Shown: one piece after another, positions 9,730 through 19,945 of the stretch
Layout: each line of letters opens with the position of its first letter
How positions within the stretch are numbered: the stretch's first letter is position 1
DNA from: Tremella fuciformis
Lineage: Eukaryota; Basidiomycota; Tremellomycetes; Tremellales; Tremellaceae
Length of the DNA: 64,000 bases
Assembly (NCBI GenBank): GCA_032768795.1
Contig: CP136490.1
Span: forward strand, 7,378,001 to 7,442,000
Direction of reading: 5' to 3'
The notes under the pieces: generated by a model
Seen by the model: the letters and a program-made list of their open reading frames with translations, nothing else
Told to the model about the DNA's origin: nothing
Databases searched by the model: none
Position numbers and translations under genes: made by a program

Positions 9730-12416
9730 TCAAAAAGGGGCAACATTCCCCCACGAATGCTCCTTCAGCCACTCTCCGCCATGTTCCTCGTACTCGGCTT
9801 TTGTGACTCTAGCCTGCTTGGCTTCTTCCGTTATCGACCACTGCGCCATGCCTTTCCACGCCTCTAGTCGGGGATCACCGCCGTCCAACGAGGTGACGAT
9901 CTTTAGTGGTGCTCGGAAGGGCAAAATCGGTGTCAAGGTGTTCCGCATTTTGGTGACGAGACCGGGCAGATTCGAGCATCCGCCTGTAAGGAAGATACTC
10001 TACCAGGTAAGTTCCTCATAACCATCGTAGCTAGACACCTGACCTGCATCATGCGCCGGCGTTGCTCCTCCTCGTACCCGTTCAAAACCCATCCCGCCAA
10101 CTCTCCAAGACCGGCCGAGTCGATGCCGAACATACTGGGTTGGAACCATGTTTCTGGAACGCGGATGCGTTCGACATTGAGATGAAGCTGATGAGTCTGC
10201 TCGAGATCACCGGGGTCAAACTTTTGGTCCGAGCCGCCACGGACAAAAGCGTTGACAAGCGCATTCTTAGCATGGGCGCGACCTTGCATGGTATCGTCCT
10301 CTGTGAATGCGGGATCATATTGCAAAAGGCGACTTTCGATACTGTCGAGCAAGGTCTGGTCGTCCTCCTCTGCCTCAGATTCGTCCTCGCCGCCCTGCGC
10401 GTCAGCAGAGATGACAGCACTGAGACCCGATACCTACAACTTCACGGTAGACTGCCCAATCCGAATCATCTCGACCGAAACCGTCATCGACTTCTCCTTT
10501 CTTCCTCTTCTTAGTCTTCGGGTCATCGGCAGCGAGATTGGCGAGAGTCTTCATGCGACTCTGGGCAGCAGCTGATTTGCGGTTACTCATTTGGGAACGC
10601 CTCTTCTTGCGCTCCTCGATACGCGAAATAACGGACAGAAGGTCAGCCCTTATACGCGCTCGACTCGCATGCTCACGTCCTGCTCGGATCGAAGCCTTGT
10701 TGCCCACCCCCGTGGGTCTGACAAGCGCTCTTGCTCCTCTTGGCGTTGAATCTCCTCCTGTTCCCGTGAGCAGCACCCTTGTGCAAGTCGCGATCATCTG
10801 ACCTGCCGTTCCTTCTCCCGACGCTTTTCTTCCCGCACCTTCACCCTTGCTTCCCACCCGGCCTTCATCAGCCGTTGACGCCGTTTCTCCTTGACCTCAT
10901 CCTCGTTCAATTCCTCATCTGGTCGATCAACCAAAGGGAATACCGGATCTTCCTCCACCTCCTCTTCGCCCAAGTCCTTTTTCTGCTTGCGCTTGATCTC
11001 CACTTCCGTGCGCTTCACCCAATTTTCGAGCTCAGCTCCTGTTTCAAATGGAGTCATTTCTGTAATCTGAGCAAGGAAATCGGCTCGCCGGAGAGTCGCT
11101 CGTTGATCCAGAATGGCCTTGTATTCCTCCAGCTCTGCCGCTTTGGCCGCCAACTGGGAACGTCAGCCCATCCCTGAGACACCAGACCTTGGCTACCTTT
11201 TCTGCCCTTTGCTTGGCCTGCATCTCCTGGAGACGTTTGCCCTGTTCTCTACGCCGCTCCGCTGCCGCTGCGACCTCCGCCTCCGTCTTCTCCACCACAT
11301 CCTGCAGATTGTCAGCGACATGCGGGTTGCTGTGATCCGCTTACGGGTTGATTATATGTAAATTGAACAATTTTGGTCATGGCAGCGAGTGCCTCTGGCT
11401 CTGCAAGGCTGCGAATTTCTTCCTCGTAATTTGGGGAGAAATAGCAGGTCTCTCGGTACATGAACTGAAGCTTAGTGCGGATTACGCGGTTTCGACCTGA
11501 CTGACTGTTGCTTGCGGCAATGTGACCTTGACAGGGAAGGAAGGATACTTCAGCTGTGCAAGCTTAAGCAGAAGTTCGGCGGCGTGTGCCCCGCCCCACG
11601 GTATCCTTCACCTCGTCAGCTGGATAGCAATTGAGAGGAGGGGTCGATTACCGTTTGGAGCGGCTCATGATCCCTCTGCCACCAACGATCGGTATTACCG
11701 TTGAAGCGTTGTGACCTAGACTGATCGACAAGCCATCTTTATGCCTCTGCCGAGAGAAGGCGAACAGCGAGTCGATACCATAAGTCACCGATGGGGCACC
11801 GTACATCTCGAACAGCAATTCCGAAGTCACTGACGTGAGATCAAGCTGGGGCATCACATCCACTCACTAGCTCTCGTATAGAGAGGATTTGCTAGTCGTT
11901 CGGTCATCACGACCGGCAGCTCTACCTTGTCCCCATTCAATCCCAGACATCCGAAGGTGAAGTCTAAGGCAGTCTCCTGTCCGTCAGTCTGGTTGCTTTC
12001 AAGCGACTCGATGCTGACCAGCAGATCAGCATGTATGAGCATGTCCCCGTCGAACATCTGCCTCGCATTTGATCTCGAATTCGCGTCTGCGTCCGTGTCT
12101 CGCCCGAAGAGTATGAGATTCCGCCCCTGTTTTCGCTCTCTGTATCGAGCGATCGTGTTTAGGCGGTCGATATATGGCGTATTCATGGACGAGAACCCGG
12201 CTCTCCACGAGTGAGATCCTCAAATGTGAGCATTAATATCAAGCTGATGACCGGATACCCACCATTGTCGATACATATTGCTTGCTCGGTTCCGTCTAGT
12301 GAGTGATAGTCGAAAGGCGACTGAGGAGAGGTAGGTATCGGAGAGTCGGACAGCCGGATGATCTGCCTTCGCCTTGAGCTTGATGCGAGACCCGAGGGCC
12401 CGCCATCCACGTCCAT
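9730..12416 (-). CDS. ARP5: Actin-related protein Arp5 (INO80 complex subunit)
   Basis: Arp5 binds the INO80 chromatin remodeller with Ies6 and couples ATP hydrolysis to nucleosome sliding. The first exon (MDVDGGPSGLASSSRRRQII) leads into the actin fold start YHSLDGTEQAICIDNG. Later exons give the subdomain motifs LDFTFGCLGLNGDKVELPVV, LLFEMYGAPSVTYGIDSLFA and LSISLGHNASTVIPIVGG. The middle holds the long charged coiled-coil insertion typical of Arp5 (EVEIKRKQKKDLGEEEV and surrounding Lys/Glu/Arg-rich sequence, about 10400-11300). After it come QLHLNVERIRVPETWFQPSM, FGIDSAGLGELAGWV and the C-terminal signature KAEYEEHGGEWLKEHSWGN, ending VAPF. About ten short introns. The start chosen is the ATG at 12414-12416; the longer upstream reading has no family support. 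Head to head with MSH1. Confidence 0.9.
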
Positions 12417-12593
12417 GGTCAGCGTCGCTGCTGAAAAGCATGTATGAAGGCCTCCAGTACAGCGCGTACAGTGCCAGATTGAGTGATGGACATCAAGCAC
12501 AACTCCGTGGTGCCTGAACCTCCACCCTGCAGCGATCCGAGCTGATGGCGACAACTCGTCTTTACTTTTGATGATGTTAAGCGTGACCAGGAC
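12417..12593. promoter_or_regulatory. Shared divergent promoter, ARP5 / MSH1
   Basis: Only 177 bases separate two divergent start codons, so the two genes must share this region for transcription start. No individual factor site can be named from sequence alone. Confidence 0.45.
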
Positions 12594-15500
12594 ATGCTGG
12601 CTAGGCATGTCAGAAGGAAGCTGACATGGCATCTGCGGCTCCTCGATCCATCTATTACAAGTTCACGATTTTATTCGGCAGCCGGGCCGACATCAAGAAG
12701 CAAACAAGTCAAAACAACCACTTTATTCGATCTTCTGCCGACAAGCCGACTTGACGATGAAGGCAGACCAGCAGACGCCCTGCCTCCCCGCGCGGACGAG
12801 GTCAGATCGCGAAGAAGGAGCCCGAGGCTATCCAGTAATTGTCGAGCACATCAGATCCCCGCCACAGCGCTGACTGAGGAGATAAAACCCCAGTCGCACT
12901 TGCACACAACCTTCCCGCTGACTCGACGAAAGATGACGACGATGCTGCTTGGAGAGGAGCGATACACAGCCGCGAAGTGCCGGATACTCCACTGGCGAAG
13001 GAGATCTACCTCAATTATAGGCGGTTCCCGGGTTGCATAGTCCTTACTCGAGTTGGCAAGTTCTATGAGGTAAGGGCCCCCCCGTAAATCATGCTCCTGT
13101 TAGAGCTAAGCTGTAGGCGTATTTTGCACCGGCTGTTCAGCTCTCTTCCCTCCTCTCCCTCAAGCTGGCTTATCGACGTTATACGGATGGAAATTGGCCG
13201 TTCTCGGGCTTTCCGGTGCCTCAGCTCGACAAGTATCTCAAGATACTCGTGCAAGACTTGCAGCAGACTGTTGTTCTGGTCGAGGAGTATGGTCATCGCG
13301 ACTCGATGGGCAACATGGTGGGATCTAACAATGAGCTCAAAGAGCGGAGAGTAGGTCGAGTCGTCACCCCCGGCACTCTCATCGACGAAGGATGGTCGAG
13401 TACCAGCGAGAGTCGGTATCTATTGTCGATCGCCCTTGACGAAAGCACGCTCGAGACAACCGATCCGCAGCAGGTCCCTCTGTTTCTTGCTTACACTGAT
13501 GTCTCGACTGGAGAAATCTTTTCGAAAGAATCGAGTTTGGATCAGCTGGAGAATGACCTTGCGCGCATCGCGCCTCGAGAGGTGGTCCTGAATCAAGCTC
13601 TCAAGCTCGCCGTCTCTGGCGGCGGCAAGTCTGAACCAAGTATGACCTTCCTCATCGATCCGCTGCGAGCTGCAAATATATACGTATCGTTTGCCGATCC
13701 CCTTGCGCGTGAAGGCCCAACTCCGGTCTCAAGCTTGGTGCAATCGCCGAATATAACGGGTATAGAAGCGATGGCTTTTGCGCAGCTTCGTTACCATCTT
13801 CAATACGCCCTTCGCGACGCTATGCCTACAATGATGCAGGCTAACAGGGAGAAAAGGAGCTCGACGATGCAGATAGACGCTGCGACATTACACGCCCTCG
13901 AGATCAGGCATTCTATCCTGCCTGGCGCTCCTCTGGACCACCTGTCTTCCAGTCCCGGGCGCATCGGATCTCCTCTATCCTCTCGAGGCACCCTGCTATC
14001 TGTCATCGACCGCACAAAGACACCCGCAGGTCACCGACTTCTAGTTAGGACGCTGACCGCCCCCTCGACCGACGTCCCCACGATCAATTCTCGATTGTCA
14101 TTGGTCCAAGCTTTTGTTGACCGAGAAGATCTCCGCCTCGAGCTTCAAGCAGCGATAAAAGGCGTTGCAGATATCATGAAGATCATTCAGCGTCTTCGGG
14201 GTCGGCGCGGGGATGGACGGGAAGTCTGGGATGTCGCGAAGTGGATACGTTCTGTTGAACGTCTTTTGCAGCGGGTCCAGGAGGATGCAATCTCGTCTCA
14301 GGATATTTCGCAGACCCAAAGGCTTGAGCAGCTGTCGCGCTCGCTCCATCCCCTGTCCGACCTGGCCGACATGATCGAGGCATCTGTCGATGAGGAGGCG
14401 GTTGTGCGAAACGCTACAGACTTGAGAGAAGACGGCGAAGGAGGGGGAGATGACATAGAGCTGAGTGAGGTGGTACTAGGAGCCCGGAAAGGGGGGGAAA
14501 CGAAGAAGGAAGCACAACAACGTCGCGCGTCAGAGCTGGACTCAATGAGATGGTGGATAAAATCAAGGTCGGCTGGCTCAAGTGATCAATCGCAAGGACT
14601 TGCGCTGATGGAGCAGCTTTTCTCCGTTGCTTGCGGAAAAGACGGCGAGGCTTGACCGACTACGAGAGGAGAGAAAAGTTCTGGAAGAGCGACTACGCAA
14701 GCGGGTTGGCAAGTCCACTGTGTTTCGTGCACTTGAGGATGCTGACAATCAGGTTCGGATAAACTTTTCCTGTCGAAAAGCTTCAAAAGCGGCTATCACG
14801 TTGTTGTCACCAGCAAAGATGTCTATGTCCAAGCCGACAGGTCCAGAGTCTTTGAGGCGCTATCTGAGTCGAAAGGCCAGAAAAACTACGCATACGGGGT
14901 ATGCTGCTCCTCTCTTATTTCCACTGTAGCTGACAAGTAGCCTTGGTCGGCGCTAGGTGCGCGGACGGAGGCAGCTGTCGAGGAATTGTGGCAAGCACAG
15001 CGCGTCGCTGCGGAGGATCTACAGCAGCTGGTCAGTAACAGCTGGATTACAAATTGTAGCCTTATCTTACCGTTTCAGGTTGTGGCCCGCGCCGAGGATA
15101 TCCAACAGAACGCCCAGTTGGTCAACGAGATGGACTTGACGCTTGGATTCGCGCAAGCTGCCGTCGACCTCGACTTTGTTCGGCCAGTATTGCTCAACGA
15201 GTCAACCATACTCTTTCCCCCGCAAGCGACACTGACAGGCAGTGCGTCGTTGAATATTGTCAATGGCCGCCATCCGGCGGTGGAATCTGGCTTGCTATCC
15301 TCGGCTCGCTCTTTCACTCCGAACTCCACAAAGATGTCCCCGGAGTCCCGATTGCACATCATCACCGGTCCCAATCAAGGCGGAAAATCCACGCTCTTGA
15401 GACAAACGGCTGTGATCGCCATTTTGGCTCAGTCGGGCAGCTTTGTGCCTGCAGACAAGGCTGAGATTGGGATTGTGGACAAGGTCTTCTCGAGGATTGG

Positions 15501-16121
15501 TGCGCGAGATGATCTTTTCCGGGACCGCAGCACCTTCATGCTTGAGATGGTCGAGTGAGTCTTTGAGCAAGCGATTCACGGGCGTGTGAGTGATATCTAG
15601 GACGGCTGCCATCCTACGACACGCCACCGAAAGGTCCCTGGTCATCATGGACGAGTAAGTGTCGGGCATCACCAACTATGGCTATAGCTAACGGCAGAAT
15701 CGGGAGGGGCACAACCCTCAATGCGGGCATCTCCATCGCATACGCGACGCTGCAGTACATTCTGGACAACATCAGATGCCGAACACTCTTCGCTACGCAC
15801 TATCACGAGCTGGCCGAAATGCTCAAGGCTCATGGCAAAGATCTGCCCGGCGTCAGCTTCTGGTGCACAGACGTGGATGATAGCGTTTGTTTGGCGTTGA
15901 ACCCGAGCAGTCTGGTGTTCTGATCAGCAGGACGGCGCATTCTCGTATCGCTACAAGCTTCATCCTGGCGTCAACAACAATTCTCACGCAATCGTAAGAG
16001 ATCCTTGTCATACCTACTCCTTGTTTGCTGATAGGCGTAGCGGGCTGCTCAGCTTGCAGGCATGCCTCAGCCATTCCTTGATGTGGCTCAGGCAACCCTC
16101 AAGAAGCTGAATCACAAATGA
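12594..16121 (+). CDS. MSH1: Mitochondrial DNA mismatch repair protein MSH1 (MutS homologue)
   Basis: A full MutS-type ATPase that binds DNA mispairs, here probably in mitochondria. The N-terminus ([18 protein letters not shown], then RFYSAAG) is basic and lacks acidic residues, as in a presequence. The mismatch-binding domain starts with [15 protein letters not shown] and [19 protein letters not shown]; the core and lever domains fill the long exon to about 14575. The ATPase has Walker [10 protein letters not shown], the MutS segment [16 protein letters not shown], Walker B VIMDE split by an intron from [10 protein letters not shown], and [11 protein letters not shown]. The end is [20 protein letters not shown]. 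The presequence plus a single-motif clamp indicate MSH1 rather than nuclear MSH2-6. Open points: the junction near 12830-12930, and a possible 26-base intron at 14727-14752. Confidence 0.88.
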
Positions 16122-16295
16122 ACGATCACTGGACGACATTCATGACACTTATGCCAATTGACGATCACAGCATCACTCAACAATCATCTGCATAATCTCT
16201 GAAATGGACAGTCCAGTATTGATCGATGCATGGCATAACGTGAAGCGCCAAAGTGATCGAGGGATCGCAGGACAGCTGCGCACGTATCTGCTCCC

Positions 16296-17400
16296 CTATC
16301 TGGAGTATTGGAGCTCCTTCACCCTCTGGCTGATCCTGTCTCGGCACGTCTCGAGGGTGTCGCGTCTCGGATCCCACGCCAATCGAGAGAGCCATCCATC
16401 TAACGGTTGTTCGAAAGATCCGAGGTGATGCCCCGAGAGCCGCCTGGATTTGGTCTGAAGGTTCGAGCCGGCATCTGCACCCGAAGAGATGGCTTTCGTG
16501 CGCTTGTGTTCGCCTGATTGAGCTCTTGGACCATCGTCTCGATCATTGTTCTCGGTGATGACGTCCTGGGTGACAAACATCCAGTCGGGCAGGTCGAGCG
16601 GAAGCTTCTGAATGCTCAGCACTTCCTTCTTCGCGCCTCAACCTGAAGTACAACCTTACCTTGACCGAAAACTCCAGGTTGTCAATGATGCTCTCGGGGA
16701 AGATCCTGCCGTAGAACAAGACCTCACCGCTGCTTCGCGCCGCGCGCTGTGCCGATTCGAACTGCTGACCAAGCTGAACCGTGCGGAAGGGTCGCAATTC
16801 GGGCAAGAGTCGCAAGTCGACTTCCACCGTTGGTACGACGTGAAGCTCGCCAAAGCCCCTGACAGATCGCTGTCCCTCTGTCCTGTCAGGCGGCTCGTCG
16901 CGCAGCTTGGAGTGGGAGTGATGGGCCGGTTTCGGCTCGTATGAGATGACGGCCAATCCGACCTTGTCGACATACATGTCGTCGTCGTCTCTGACGCTCA
17001 AACGACGGGCAATCTCCCAGATGCACCAGATGAGATCGGTCGAGGTGCTGATCCACGGGATGAGATCGTCGCCTGGTATGTCTACGCCCTGCTGGAGAGT
17101 CATGGGTATTTGCACGCAAGACTGGCGCCATTTGCGGAGGATGTGGTCGACCATGGTGTAGCGGCCGTAGAGCGTACGAAGCAGCCGGGGCTCGAGCAGG
17201 GCGTACGAGTGGGGTGTCAAGCTGGACAGATACGCGTGGGGGGAGCGAAACCCGGAGTCGTTCGCAAGGCCTGTCCAAACGAGGGGCGAGGCCGACAGGC
17301 CGTCGTGCACGCGGAAGACGACCTTGGAGGCTTTTGCCCGGCTCGACAAGTCGTCGTATGAGCGCGAGCGTGGGTGACGAAGCGGGGCATCGGTTGACAT
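16296..17400 (-). CDS. Unknown protein resembling fungal ADP-ribosyltransferase-fold domains
   Basis: Two exons joined across an intron at about 16612-16661 (EFSVK to KLPLDLPDWMFVTQD). Residues about 25-165 read like the fungal DUF7587 / ART-fold pattern: KVVFRVHDG with a lead arginine, then WISTSTDLIWCIWEIARRLS with an STS motif followed by a helix, then VGLAVISYE. The C-terminal half has VEVDLRLLPELRPFRTVQLG, then VLFYGRIFPESI, and a hydrophilic tail ending RISQRVKELQYSR. In such domains these pieces surround an NAD-like pocket, but whether this protein is an enzyme is unknown, and the family call is from memory of the pattern only. It lies tail-to-tail with MSH1 and downstream of the acid phosphatase gene. 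Reading frame confidence is high; function confidence is low. Confidence 0.6.
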
Positions 17401-17591
17401 GGCAAAGACGTAGTGCGCAAACCTCGGAATCCCCCAGCAGCGTCCTATTGCGCGAGTGTCTGTCAGGGGTACGTCATAGAGATACGGGACAGATCAATTG
17501 GTATGTCGTTGTTACAACAAGTGGGTCCAAGTCGAGTCCGGTAAACGTTACAATACAAAGGGCCCGTGCGTTGACGTACGACGTGCAGCAA

Positions 17592-19715
17592 TTACCGGCC
17601 AGTCTGTGCCTTTTCTCCGCTCTCCACCTCGCAGATGCCCCAATCTACATCTTGCAAAGCCCAAGCTTGGCTGGCCTGTACAAGCTCGACCTCGCAGAGA
17701 TGATGCTCCATCAGTCCACTCTGCTTGCAGTTGATCTCGTCTATCCGGTGGGCCTTGTCGCTGACAATCAGCGACGTGGCGCTACTGTGTGAGGAGCTTA
17801 CTTGATCAGGACCCTCATGTAATCTTTGCGCCCGTCTTTGCCGTGGGGATCAGACCCGTTCGGATCTGGTTCCCAGCCGGCAAGGTCGCAAGAGATTCTT
17901 TCAAACACGATCTGAGCACCGAAGGGTATGATTTCAGAGAGGATGTAAGAGCGTTTATCGGCTACTGCTGAAGTTGGGAGGTGATTGTATTGCTGAACAG
18001 ATGAGTATATGCTGTAACCTGGAATCAACTGTCGTGACTCACCTTGAGGAGATGCATAGCGGTCAGGATCTCGATGATCTCATTGTCGTGCGTAAAGTCC
18101 TGGTCTCAGTAACGGCTCAACACGACCCTCGAGATACCCACGACGAAGAAACGCTTGCCCCCTCTGGGGAAGGTGGCGGACGATCCAACAAGCGTGGTGT
18201 TGATGGTGGGGAATGCCTCCGGCACAGAATCCGTGAGACGAGCCACCAGCTCGCGAACATATCCCGCCTGATATCAGTACGAGCCAGCGTATTCGAAAGC
18301 ATGAGCTGACCCCCAGAGTGGCACCGTATGTCTAATTCCATCAGCTCTCGATACCGCTAAGAATGGTTGGACTTACACTGCCCTGCCCAACCTCATAGTA
18401 ACGTTCCACATCGCGACGATAACCGAGAATCTCCCACTCGTCACGAGTGAAAATACCACACCACTTGCTCCAGGCTCCAGATCCCGTCCAGTCCTCGCTG
18501 GATGCATGGGAATCATACGGGCACATGTCTCCCAAACAGACCAGGTCGTCCACATCAAGCGGGGGCGACGGTCTCAGTAGGGTGTTGAGCCTATGCGCTA
18601 TCGGTTCCAGAAGCGAGTCCAGCTCATGTTTCTCGGTGTAGCCGGGCTTAGGGTCTCTGTGCATGAGTTTCCACCACCAACGCACAGTGTTTTTCCTCAC
18701 GCCGCCTCGTATGCCGGACAATTGTGCACGGAAAGAGTGTTGTTGGCTGTCTCGCCTTCCGGTATGATTACATCCACGAGCGGGAGGTGATCAGATCTCT
18801 GTATCTTGAACGGCTTGCCCTCAAATCCCTATCATGAGCGTCCGCAAGAGCTTTTAAAGCAATACCCTACCTCCAACCAGTAGGATCCGGTCTCCACTAC
18901 TCGAGCCCCTCCAGCAGAGCGACTGAAGAGGCCCTCTGCGTGCTGCAAGAAAGTACGATATCGATCCTTTGCCCGGCGACCCGCTCGCCATGCACTGGCG
19001 TAATAAGCACAAACCCACAGCATCGCCCATGGATTGTGCTCACGACTTTCGTCCATTGTCCATTAAATGCTCGAATCTCCAGTCTCGCATCCGCAAGTCG
19101 GCATGCGATAGGAAAGCAAGCTCAGGGTGTCGTCGAGGAACAGCGACAGAGCGGTTCGCGAGCTTGTCGAGCGCTTTCTGAAGGCACTCGCCCGCATTCG
19201 AGGTCGGAAATCGGGCGGTGTGGCGTTGCAGCTGGGCGTAAGCAAGCGAAGGGATGCTAAGGCTTACGCACGACATTGACTTGGTCGAGTTTGCAGCCCC
19301 TAGGTAAGCCTTTCGGTCCGCCCCCAGCCCCCAGAGACTTCCAGGGCGCATACGGTCCCGCATTCCGCCAGTACACCTCTGCCATTGGATCTTTGTGGTT
19401 CAACGCCTTGCACAAAGGACTAAGATAGCACCTGCCAATGGGACTGACATCCCAAGTGACCAGTGCAATGAGTGTGACAAGTGCTACTGTTATAAGAGCG
19501 GGATGAACATGACGGGTTGGGGACCGGCGTCTTCGTCTGACGTATTCGCCTAGCAGGGGCTCGGAGGACGGTGACCGACGCAGATTAGGGGAGACGGCGC
19601 GGCGAAGAGGTGACGGCGAACGCGAGCGCGAGCTGTTTGGTTCCAACAATGGCGTCGTCGATGAGGCGGCTGCGGCCGCCGCCGGTGCCGATCTATTCGG
19701 ATGGTTCGAAGCCAT
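17592..19715 (-). CDS. Membrane-anchored histidine acid phosphatase (phytase-type)
   Basis: Histidine acid phosphatases cleave phosphomonoesters, including phytate, through a phosphohistidine. The catalytic motif is LQRHTARFPTSNAG (RHxxRxP, Thr in place of the usual Gly) and the proton-donor motif is FFVDFTHDNEI (HD). Between them lie FSRSAGGARVVETGSYWLEG, NNTLSVHNCP, the helix region LVCLGDMCPYDSHA with CGIFTRDEWEILGYRRDVER, and YYEVGQG. After the HD exon come IPFGAQIVFERISCD and VLINDKAHRIDEINC. The N-terminus is unusual: about 75 residues rich in Ser, Arg and Pro, then one membrane segment (HPALITVALVTLIALVTW) before the catalytic domain. That suggests a type II anchor in the plasma or vacuolar membrane instead of a secreted enzyme. 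About ten introns; the exon between 18970 and 19180 is not settled. Confidence 0.85.
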
Positions 19716-19945
19716 TTGGAGCGGTACTTGACACCGTTAAACGCACTGATCCAAGGCTGCGTTCCAGGCTGAATGGAGCAGCTGCACGCACGTGGCTGCT
19801 TGGGGATCAATGCGGGGGAATGCGGGGTAGCACGGGGTAGCCGTCCGAAATCATCCACAAAGACAAAGCAATACCGGACAGGTGGTACACCTATAGGCTG
19901 TGTTACATCGCAAGATGTGATTTGGCCCTTACACAAGCTCTCAAC

